This document shows positions 24,101 through 30,271 of a stretch of DNA of 37,749 bases, one piece after another; the first letter of the stretch is position 1; each line of letters opens with the position of its first letter. A program made the position numbers and the translations under genes. A model generated the notes under the pieces. That model was not told the origin of the DNA. It ran no database searches and worked only from the letters and a program-made list of their open reading frames with translations. Source of the DNA: CAYJFG01 sp051881695 (GTDB lineage: Bacteria > Bacillota > Clostridia > Oscillospirales > Acutalibacteraceae); assembly GCA_051881695.1 (NCBI GenBank), contig JBJEQJ010000025.1:1-37749 (forward strand). The letters are read 5' to 3'.

Positions 24101-25198
24101 TCAATATAAAATTGAGCCTATAATATAATTTGACAGCAGAAAACCCTCTTTTTTTAAACGGATACCGTTATTATCGGTTTCCAAAAGCCCTTTGCTTTTG
24201 AACTTTTCTGCTTTTTTAATATATTTATTCGGAAAACCATATCCGAAGCGTGTATTGAAGTCTTTAAAAGAAACACCCCTTGAAAGCCTTAAATTAAGCA
24301 TTATATATTCCTCTTCGCTGCCGCCGTCACCGTCGGAAATTATAACTCCGCTGTAAAAATCCTTAAAGCTGTTTGGCGTGAAATAACGCTTTCCGTCAAT
24401 AAAGGAGTGCGCCGCAGGACCGATGCCAAGGTATTCCTCGCATCGCCAATATTTTAAGTTGTGGCGGCTTTCAAAGCCGGGCAGAGAAAAATTTGATATT
24501 TCATATTGAGCATATCCAAGCTTTTCAATATGTTCACACATTAAAAGGTACAAATCGCTTACAGCATCGTCATCAGGTAAATTTAACAGGTCTTTGTTTT
24601 TGTAGAATTCAGTATTTTCTTCCAGCTTCAGCAAGTATGCCGAAATGTGCTTTGCCCCTGCTTCTTTGCAAAAATCAAGCGAGTGAATAAGGCTTTCGCT
24701 TGTCTGCCGTGGTATTCCCACCATAACGTCAAGGGAAAAATTATCAATACCGCCTTTTAAAATTTGCTCTGCGGTATGCTTTATATCATCTTGGTTATGC
24801 TGTCTGCCAAGCAGCTTCAGTTCATTATTTTCAATGGACTGCATACCTACTGATACTCTGTTTAGTCCGTAGGCTTTCAGCAAAGCAAAATTAAGCTTAT
24901 CGGAGGAATTAGGATTTACCTCGGCTGTTACTTCCGGGTTTTCAATATTAAAGCTTGTGCTTATGCAGTCAAGTATTTTAATAAGGTTATCATTGCCTAT
25001 TATGCTCGGTGTGCCGCCTCCGAAATAAACGGTGTCTAAAATTCTTGCGTGCTGCGCCGATGCACTTCTGATTCGGTTGCATAAAACGTCTGTGTATTCA
25101 TCTGCCTTACTCCGTGAGAATTTAACAGAGAAAAAGTCGCAGTACGGACATTTTGATATGCAAAACGGTATATGAATATATAAGGATAAATTTTTCAT
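24101..25198 (-). CDS. hemW: Radical SAM protein HemW (coproporphyrinogen III oxidase-like)
   Basis: 365 aa. It has the radical-SAM cysteine motif CISKCPYC (C13, C17, C20; CxxxCxxC), SAM-binding YFGGGTPS, then VNPNSSD, RVSVGMQSIENNELKLLGR and the HemW-type C-terminal domain (YEISNFSLPGFESRHNLKYW, LGIGPAAHSF). HemW proteins are heme-binding and are thought to deliver heme, rather than oxidise coproporphyrinogen. GGTGA provides a modest ribosome site. A promoter is seen at 25370-25398, giving a leader of about 165 bases with a perfect hairpin just before the ribosome site. Confidence 0.93.
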   Translation of the reverse strand: MKNLSLYIHIPFCISKCPYCDFFSVKFSRSKADEYTDVLCNRIRSASAQHARILDTVYFGGGTPSIIGNDNLIKILDCISTSFNIENPEVTAEVNPNSSDKLNFALLKAYGLNRVSVGMQSIENNELKLLGRQHNQDDIKHTAEQILKGGIDNFSLDVMVGIPRQTSESLIHSLDFCKEAGAKHISAYLLKLEENTEFYKNKDLLNLPDDDAVSDLYLLMCEHIEKLGYAQYEISNFSLPGFESRHNLKYWRCEEYLGIGPAAHSFIDGKRYFTPNSFKDFYSGVIISDGDGGSEEEYIMLNLRLSRGVSFKDFNTRFGYGFPNKYIKKAEKFKSKGLLETDNNGIRLKKEGFLLSNYIIGSILY

Positions 25199-25224
25199 TT
25201 GCTGTCACCAATTTACTATAATGC

Positions 25225-25260
25225 TTGAAGGAGCAGAAACTTTAGTTTCTGCTCCTTCAA
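25225..25260. repeat. Perfect 17-bp hairpin in the hemW leader
   Basis: TTGAAGGAGCAGAAACT (25225-25241) pairs with AGTTTCTGCTCCTTCAA (25244-25260), with no mismatch and a 2-base loop. It ends 26 bases before the hemW start codon. There is no T-run after it on either strand, so it is not a standard terminator; it may control translation or mRNA stability. Confidence 0.8.
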
Positions 25261-25369
25261 TTTGGAAGGTATATGAAAAAAAGGAAAAAGCTGATTTGTA
25301 AAAATAAAAAATCATAAAGTTCACACAAAATAAACGAAATTCATAATTTCTTAATTTTTATCCTTGCAT

Positions 25370-25398
25370 AGAATATACTTTTTAAGCGTAAAAGTCAA
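25370..25398 (-). promoter_or_regulatory. Promoter candidate for hemW
   Basis: On the minus strand TTGACT (25398-25393), 17-base spacer, TATTCT (25375-25370). The palindrome CAATAC-CTA-GTATTG (25396-25410) overlaps the -35 box, so a regulator may bind here. Confidence 0.6.
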
Positions 25399-25531
25399 TA
25401 CCTAGTATTGCAACATATTTTTACATATAATTACAAAAATTTTCGTCGCTTAAATGAATTTTTTAAAAAGAGAAGAAAGTCTGCTGAAAAATGCAGATAA
25501 ATCAGGGCTTAGCTTAGCAAAATTTTTTGTA

Positions 25532-27370
25532 TTATGTTGCTGTTTTAAGCTTATACAAAGTCATATCTCCTGCTTGAGATATCAGCTCGTAATCATTTCC
25601 TATAAAATCTGCCAGATTATCTGTATTTTGTGAAACCTTGCTTGCACTTACAAGTAAATAATCTGTTTTCACGCTGGCAGAGTAATAATTGGGGTACTGA
25701 TACAGCTTTTTAAAGTTATACATATGCGGAATATAGCTTCCGTCTGCAGTTATTTCAACGTCAGTCGGGATTTGAGCGATTAAGCTGTTATAAGAATCTG
25801 ACATACTTTTGTACGTTTTTCCACAGCTTTCAAAATATGCAAATCGAGGGAAGAAAAGCGAAAAGCTCATAATAACGCACATTGAAAGGCTAAACATTAA
25901 AAGCTTGTTTTGGGTGCTTTTCTTTGCAGAGGAAATAACCATAATCGCCATAAATATTATAAGCGCTGCTGCACCGTAGGTGTATTGGAAGCTTATGTTG
26001 TACTGATACTGCCAGTTAGACATAAGGTCAACTGCAAGCATAGGTATAAGCAGAACAAGCACCGACTTGTTTTCGCATAAAAGCGGTGTAAAGGCTACCG
26101 GCAGCAGCATCCATACCATAAACATTATCTTATCTGCCGTAAATACCTGAGAAAGAAGATAACCGAAATTTGAAAGACAGGTTTTTATAACATCCGCAAA
26201 GCCGCCGTTGGCGTTTAACATATAGTTTTCAAGCCTGTTTGTCATAATTCCGTCGCCGAGATTTCCGACTACAGAGGTTGCAATTACAAAGTAAATTACA
26301 GCGCCTGCAAGTACGCCTGCACCAAGAAAATATTTCTTGCGAGATAAAATAATATAAAGTGCAATAGCCATTATGTATATTGCTGCATCTTCCTTAACTG
26401 TCAGGGTAAGAGCGCAAAAGACAATGGTGCCTATCATATTGTCGCTTATTATAAAGTACATTGCCCACATTATAAGAACCGTTAAGAACTTGTTTTCGTG
26501 GAAGTCATAAAGGCAGCCGTTTGCAAGAGCAGGGAAGAAAAGATACATAAGACTGCATATGGCTGTAACGCTTTGAGAAAGCTTCAGCTTTCTGCATATT
26601 AGTACCACAGGAATAACACCCGCCGCAACAAAAGCCGCCTGAATTACCAAAAGTGTTTCCGGTCGCGGGCAGAGCATATAAAATGGAAGAAGAACATAGT
26701 AAAACGGACTGAAGTGTACGCCAAAGTGCGACATAAGCACATTTCTTTCAACCGTTGTGTCGGCAACTCCCTCGGTACGCATATTTTCAAACATCTGTGT
26801 GAATATTCCAAAATCGAAATTGTGCGCCATATATGCCGAGTATCTGGCAATGGAGGCAATGGAAACCAGGACGGTAAATATAACGAGTCCTGCTATTGCA
26901 ACAGTTAAGGCAGTGTGCTTAGGAAGCTTAATATCAGTAAGGTTAAGCTTATCGTCCTTGCCTATCCAGGCTATTATCAAAAACAGCACGAAGGCAACAG
27001 CAATATTTATATAGATGTTTCTGGCGTTTTCGTCGTTAATTACACAACCCTTATACGCAAGGGTACAGCCGAATAGAACAGAAGAAATAAGCAATGCCGC
27101 CGGAATAGGCTTGTTGTTTTTCAGAATATAAGAGGTAAAAACAAGAGCCGCAGCGATAAATACCGTAACTAAAAGCAATACAGGCAGGCTTACTGCCGAT
27201 ACAAAGCTTAAATTAGTATAATTTCCGCCGGTTGTAAGCAGTGTGAAAAAAGAAGCAACGCAGAATCCGGCGCAGAAAGCGGCAAAAAGATAGTCGGGCG
27301 GGATAAGCTTAAAAAAGTCTTTCCCTGAGCTTGCAGACTTACTTGAAGTCCGCGTTTGTTTTTTGTTCAT
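25532..27370 (-). CDS. Polytopic membrane protein, DUF2079 family
   Basis: 612 aa from ATG 27370 (a TTG five codons upstream is less likely). It has about a dozen membrane helices. DUF2079 hallmarks are seen: NFDFGIFTQMFENM, MSHFGVHFSPFYYVLLPFYML, LVIQAAFVAAGVIPVVLICR and FFPALANGCLYDFHENKF. The family resembles GT-C type membrane glycosyltransferases (acidic Asp after the first helix, here in FDFG), but no substrate is known. The last about 110 residues form a soluble outside domain. No operon partner is visible. Confidence 0.85.
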   Translation of the reverse strand: MNKKQTRTSSKSASSGKDFFKLIPPDYLFAAFCAGFCVASFFTLLTTGGNYTNLSFVSAVSLPVLLLVTVFIAAALVFTSYILKNNKPIPAALLISSVLFGCTLAYKGCVINDENARNIYINIAVAFVLFLIIAWIGKDDKLNLTDIKLPKHTALTVAIAGLVIFTVLVSIASIARYSAYMAHNFDFGIFTQMFENMRTEGVADTTVERNVLMSHFGVHFSPFYYVLLPFYMLCPRPETLLVIQAAFVAAGVIPVVLICRKLKLSQSVTAICSLMYLFFPALANGCLYDFHENKFLTVLIMWAMYFIISDNMIGTIVFCALTLTVKEDAAIYIMAIALYIILSRKKYFLGAGVLAGAVIYFVIATSVVGNLGDGIMTNRLENYMLNANGGFADVIKTCLSNFGYLLSQVFTADKIMFMVWMLLPVAFTPLLCENKSVLVLLIPMLAVDLMSNWQYQYNISFQYTYGAAALIIFMAIMVISSAKKSTQNKLLMFSLSMCVIMSFSLFFPRFAYFESCGKTYKSMSDSYNSLIAQIPTDVEITADGSYIPHMYNFKKLYQYPNYYSASVKTDYLLVSASKVSQNTDNLADFIGNDYELISQAGDMTLYKLKTAT

Positions 27371-27544
27371 TATAATCACATCCAAGAAGAATTACTATGG
27401 CAATTATAATTTATCCTACTCTAATTTTCAACTGTTTTGTAAATGAAATTACTCTTTTGGCAAATAAAACTTAAGATTTGCAATACAGCGGAAAAATCAT
27501 ACTTTCAACGCCTTTTAACACTTCAAAATTTGCTAAAAAAACTC

Positions 27545-27574
27545 TTGACACCCTACGCCTTGTCCTGTTATAAT
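27545..27574 (+). promoter_or_regulatory. Consensus promoter of rpsF-ssb-rpsR
   Basis: Perfect TTGACA (27545-27550), 18-base spacer, perfect TATAAT (27569-27574), about 110 bases before the rpsF start codon. Confidence 0.9.
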
Positions 27575-27610
27575 TAACTCGTTATGTCATAGGGCAGAGT
27601 ATGGCTTAAT

Positions 27611-27654
27611 ACGGAAATTCTTCCGTTTATTTCCTTGCTGCCGTATATTACGGC
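27611..27654 (+). promoter_or_regulatory. rpsF leader with two hairpins (possible S6-S18 control element)
   Basis: Hairpin 1: ACGGAA-ATTC-TTCCGT (27611-27626). Hairpin 2: GCCGTA-TAT-TACGGC (27640-27654), followed by GGCC. Many bacterial rpsF leaders bind the S6-S18 complex for feedback control. The position fits, but I did not confirm the conserved binding motif. Confidence 0.45.
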
Positions 27655-27685
27655 GGCCAATAGTCCACAAGGAGGTGTAAATAAG

Positions 27686-27979
27686 ATGGCAGTTATTAAT
27701 TCCTACGAAACAGTTATTGTATTTTCTACAAAACTCGGTGATGAGGGCATTCAGGCTCTTTTAGAGAAGTTCAAGGCTCTTATCGAAAAGCATGCCACTC
27801 TTGAAAGTGTTGATGAATGGGGTAAGCGCAGACTTGCATACCTTATCAACAAAGAGTCAGAAGGCTACTATGTATTAATTAACTTCAAAAGCGACGCTGA
27901 ATTCCCGGCAGAGCTTGACAGACGTTACAAAATTACAGACGGTATTCTTCGCACATTAATCGTAAAAAAAGAAGCATAA
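27686..27979 (+). CDS. rpsF: 30S ribosomal protein S6
   Basis: 97 aa, normal. Starts MAVINSYETVIVFS and contains LESVDEWGKRRLAYLINKESEGYYVLINF, the S6 signature. It binds 16S rRNA with S18 in the 30S platform. The open frame extends to 27635, but AAGGAGG just before ATG 27686 decides the start. First gene of rpsF-ssb-rpsR. Confidence 0.97.
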   Translation: MAVINSYETVIVFSTKLGDEGIQALLEKFKALIEKHATLESVDEWGKRRLAYLINKESEGYYVLINFKSDAEFPAELDRRYKITDGILRTLIVKKEA

Positions 27980-28017
27980 TCGAGCAGATGATAATTTGAA
28001 AAGAGGATGACAGAATT

Positions 28018-28461
28018 ATGAATAAAGTAATACTTATGGGAAGACTGACGGCTGACCCGGAGCTTAAAACTACTCCGTCAAACATTTCTGTTACAAGCTT
28101 TAGCATTGCGGTTGACCGTAACTATGTTAAGCAGGGCGAAACAAGGCAGACTGATTTTATCAATATTGTTTGTTGGCGCCAGAGAGCAGAGTTCGTTTGC
28201 AAGTATTTCTCAAAGGGACAGCTTATTGCATTGGACGGTTCTATACAGACCCGTTCATACGAGGACAAAAACGGTAACAAAAGAGTTGCTTTTGAAGTTG
28301 TTGCAGACAATGTATATTTCACAGGCGACAGAAGAGGTGCCTCGCAAAATAATTCTTACAGCGAACAGCCTCCGATGCCGACAGAACCTGCTCCGACATA
28401 TTCAAACGGCTCAGCCGGCGATTTTGAAGAAATGCCGCTTGATGATGACTTACCGTTTTAA
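28018..28461 (+). CDS. ssb: Single-stranded DNA-binding protein
   Basis: 147 aa. The OB-fold is clear (MNKVILMGRLTADPELK, FSIAVDRNY, TDFINIVCWRQRAEFVCKYFSKGQLIALDG), followed by a flexible Pro/Ser/Asn linker and the acidic tip DDDLPF, which binds partner proteins such as RecO and PriA. It lies between rpsF and rpsR, the standard Firmicutes order. Confidence 0.97.
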   Translation: MNKVILMGRLTADPELKTTPSNISVTSFSIAVDRNYVKQGETRQTDFINIVCWRQRAEFVCKYFSKGQLIALDGSIQTRSYEDKNGNKRVAFEVVADNVYFTGDRRGASQNNSYSEQPPMPTEPAPTYSNGSAGDFEEMPLDDDLPF

Positions 28462-28500
28462 TTAAAAAACACAGTAAATTTATATAAAGGAGCGATAACA

Positions 28501-28752
28501 ATGGCTGACAGACCGGAAAGAGATAACCGCAGAAGCGGACGCAAGGGCCGCAAAAAGGTTTGTGCATTTTGCGTAGACAAGGTTGAGACAATCGACTATA
28601 AGGATATTGCAAGACTTCGCCGCTTCCTCTCTGAAAGAGCAAAGATTCTTCCAAGAAGAGTAACAGGCACCTGTGCACATCACCAGCGCGCTCTTACAGT
28701 TGCCATTAAAAGAGCAAGACACCTTGCACTTTTACCTTACACAAGCGACTGA
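28501..28752 (+). CDS. rpsR: 30S ribosomal protein S18
   Basis: 83 aa. Basic N-terminus, CAFCVDK, IDYKDIARLRRFLSERAKILPRRVTGTC, HHQRALTVAIKRARHLALLPY: the whole S18 signature. AAAGGAG precedes the ATG. Last gene of the operon, closed by the terminator at 28774. Two cysteines near the N-terminus suggest the zinc-capable form. Confidence 0.97.
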   Translation: MADRPERDNRRSGRKGRKKVCAFCVDKVETIDYKDIARLRRFLSERAKILPRRVTGTCAHHQRALTVAIKRARHLALLPYTSD

Positions 28753-28773
28753 TAAAACGAAATTTTTAAATTT

Positions 28774-28806
28774 AACAGCTCAGGCGAAATGCCTGAGCTG
28801 TTTTAG
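28774..28806 (+). terminator. Terminator of rpsF-ssb-rpsR
   Basis: Perfect 12-bp stem AACAGCTCAGGC / GCCTGAGCTGTT with GAAAT loop, then TT and A. Placed 21 bases after the rpsR stop. Confidence 0.85.
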
Positions 28807-28810
28807 TACA

Positions 28811-28847
28811 AAGCACCTGTATCGTTAATCAAGCGATGCAGGTGCTT
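28811..28847 (-). terminator. Terminator facing the histidine-kinase remnant
   Basis: AAGCACCTG-T-ATCG pairs with CGAT-G-CAGGTGCTT, with a 9-base loop. It lies 18 bases past the stop of the minus-strand kinase remnant. On the plus strand it is also followed by CAATTTTT, so it may work both ways. Confidence 0.6.
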
Positions 28848-28865
28848 CAATTTTTGAAAGCGCCG

Positions 28866-29246
28866 CTAATTTAATACCACAGTAAACCTTGCCCACTCGC
28901 CTTGCTTGCTTTCAACAAAAATTTTTCCCTTATGCTCGTCCACTATAGCCTTAGCTATTGCAAGCCCAAGACCGTAATTCCCGTTTTGGCGGCTTCTTGC
29001 TTTGTCGGCGCGGTAAAAACGCTCAAATATTTTCTGCTTGTCCTCGTCGCTTATGCCTTCTCCAGTGTTTGTAACAGAGAAATACTTTTTACTTTGTGCT
29101 TGCTTCAACGAAATTGTTATCTCTCCGTTTTCAAAGGTATGAGCAAGCGCATTGTCAATAAGAATTACGGCAATCTGCTTTATTCCGTTTTCGTCACCGT
29201 AAATTTCTATGTTGTCGTCTATATCGAAATTGAGCTTTTTGTTTCC
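28866..29246 (-). pseudogene. Histidine kinase, 3' fragment (ATPase domain only)
   Basis: About 126 codons survive in frame. The ATPase boxes can be read in order: N-box region VILIDNALAHT, G1-like NTGEGISDED, F-box IFERFYRADKARS, G2 GLGLAIAKAIV, then GKIFVES. All upstream parts (sensor, membrane helices and dimerisation His) are missing: the frame meets TAG at 29247-29249 directly where an unrelated plus-strand gene fragment begins. It is therefore a truncated sensor kinase of a two-component system, with no response regulator nearby. Confidence 0.85.
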
Positions 29247-29248
29247 CT

Positions 29249-29449
29249 AGGACGCTTTCTTATAATCCCGATATTATACTTGCAGACGAGCCTACGGGAA
29301 ATCTTGACTCGGAAACTCAGCAGGAGATAATGGGAATTCTGTCAGACCTTGCAAAGGCGGGCAAATGTGTAATAGTTGTTACACATTCTGCCGACGTTGC
29401 CCGTAAATCGGATGTAATTTATGAGCTTAAACGAAATAACAACAGGTAG
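29249..29449 (+). pseudogene. ABC transporter ATPase, 3' fragment
   Basis: 66 codons, no start codon. It reads R-TLSYNPDIILADEPTGNLDSE, i.e. Walker B and D-loop of a MacB/LolD-type ATPase, then a helical segment and the switch histidine in VIVVTHS, ending YELKRNNNR. Walker A, Q-loop and signature motif are missing. It begins exactly where the minus-strand kinase fragment begins. The expected permease gene is also absent: a terminator follows at 29466. Confidence 0.85.
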
Positions 29450-29465
29450 TTTTCCTTTCTTTTTT

Positions 29466-29510
29466 CAGAGTCTGTGCGTAAAATCTGTGCAGGCTCTGTT
29501 TTTCTGTTTT
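29466..29510 (+). terminator. Terminator after the ABC ATPase remnant
   Basis: CAGAG-T-CTG (29466-29474) pairs with CAG-G-CTCTG (29490-29498) with one T.G pair and a 15-base loop, followed by TTTTTCTGTTTTG. Confidence 0.6.
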
Positions 29511-29545
29511 GTTAGCATATAATAATAGTATTTATGCAAAGTAAA

Positions 29546-29603
29546 AGCACCGGTAAAGGCGATAATATCAAAGCTGAGATATTATCGCCGTTTATCCGGT
29601 GCT
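29546..29603. terminator. Two-storey convergent hairpin
   Basis: Outer stem AGCACCGG (29546-29553) with CCGGTGCT (29596-29603), inner stem GGCGATAATATC (29558-29569) with GATATTATCGCC (29578-29589). On the plus strand a T-run (CCGTTTTTTATTTT) follows. It separates the remnant from the converging small gene at 29624-29917 and probably works both ways. Confidence 0.75.
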
Positions 29604-29623
29604 CCGTTTTTTATTTTAAAAAA

Positions 29624-29917
29624 TTATTCATTTGCGGCAAGCGCTCTGTTAAGCCAAACCTCACCGATATCCATTGCAAGGTACAAGCCGTTTTTCTCGC
29701 TTACCTTAACAACCTGCTTTCTGGGGCTTATATCCGGGTCTGTACACATAAGCTGTACAGTAACCTTGTCTGCAATCTCCAAATTATTTACAGTCTTTTT
29801 AGACTTTATCTGAAGTCTTATCACATAACGCTCATCCATATTACCGTAAAATAAGGAGTCTCCGCATCTTACAAGCGGTTTTCCCTTATAGGTAGGGAAC
29901 TTTTCCTTCTTTGCCAT
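29624..29917 (-). CDS. Small protein of unknown function (97 aa)
   Basis: A strong AGGAGG site stands nine bases before ATG 29917. The protein is soluble and mixed charged: MAKKEKFPTYKGKPLVRCGD, SLFYGNMDERYVIRLQI, then DKVTVQLMCTDPDISPRKQVV and GLYLAMDIGEVWLNRAL. It has no membrane helix, no clear motif and a single repeated flavour of short beta strands. I have the impression that similar small proteins occur in related Clostridia, but I cannot name a family. A promoter candidate lies at 30014-30042, giving a leader of about 90 bases with two hairpins. Confidence 0.75.
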   Translation of the reverse strand: MAKKEKFPTYKGKPLVRCGDSLFYGNMDERYVIRLQIKSKKTVNNLEIADKVTVQLMCTDPDISPRKQVVKVSEKNGLYLAMDIGEVWLNRALAANE

Positions 29918-29951
29918 ACTTCAAAACCTCCTGTAACTTATTTTAATTTAA

Positions 29952-30027
29952 TAATATATCATAAATACTGTGCTTAGCACAGCATACGGACGCAGTCCGC
30001 AATATGCTACTTTATTATATCATAAAT
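29952..30027. repeat. Direct repeats flanking two hairpins
   Basis: TA(A/T)TATATCATAAAT occurs at 29952-29966 and 30013-30027. Between the copies lie two hairpins: CTGTGC-TTA-GCACAG (29968-29982) and GCATA-C-GGAC-GCA-GTCC-GCAA-TATGC. The layout resembles a small inserted hairpin element with a duplicated target, or a structured leader of the gene at 29624-29917. Confidence 0.55.
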
Positions 30028-30042
30028 TTATCTTTTGGTAAA
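30014..30042 (-). promoter_or_regulatory. Promoter candidate for the 97-aa protein gene
   Basis: On the minus strand TTTACC (30042-30037), 17-base spacer, TATAAT (30019-30014). It overlaps the right copy of the direct repeat. Confidence 0.5.
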
Positions 30043-30271
30043 GACTTTAAAAGCGAAAACAGGATAAAATTTGCTGCTGAGAAACTGTAAATTGTAAACA
30101 AAATTATTTTTATTTTTTTTTAAATAAATATACATATTATTCTAATTGGGAAATTCAATCCGGAGCAAAGATGATAAAATAACTATAAGTATTAAAATTT
30201 GATGCTTTGCATTTTATCAGTTTTGCAAGGCGATATGTAAAATTTATGCTTTATTTCAGAGGATTATGTAT

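Larger units (their letters stand above)
25199..25531. other. Intergenic region between hemW and the DUF2079-type gene
   Basis: 333 AT-rich bases. Contents: the 17-bp hairpin (25225-25260), the hemW promoter candidate (25370-25398) with an overlapping palindrome CAATAC-CTA-GTATTG (25396-25410), and facing repeats TTTAAGCG / CGCTTAAA near 25382 and 25447. No gene was seen. Confidence 0.6.
27371..27685. other. Intergenic region upstream of rpsF
   Basis: About 315 bases between divergent genes. On the plus strand it holds the rpsF promoter (27545-27574) and a structured leader (27611-27654). The left part is AT-rich and shows nothing I can name. Confidence 0.6.
29918..30271. other. Divergent intergenic region upstream of the first pullulanase
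   Basis: 354 AT-rich bases. The left part holds the repeat/hairpin structure and the minus-strand promoter. The right part contains long A/T runs, and I found no convincing plus-strand promoter for the pullulanase. No further gene was seen. Confidence 0.55.

Noticed and set aside
25225..25260. Intrinsic terminator for the DUF2079-type gene
   Set aside because: No T-run follows on the minus strand, and the gene ends 270 bases away with a promoter between.
27635..27685. N-terminal extension of S6
   Set aside because: The ribosome site AAGGAGG lies immediately before the internal ATG 27686, and the extension overlaps the leader hairpin.
28902..29330. 142-codon plus-strand frame across the kinase/ABC junction
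   Set aside because: It is antisense to the kinase remnant and in the wrong frame for the ABC remnant; the product resembles nothing.
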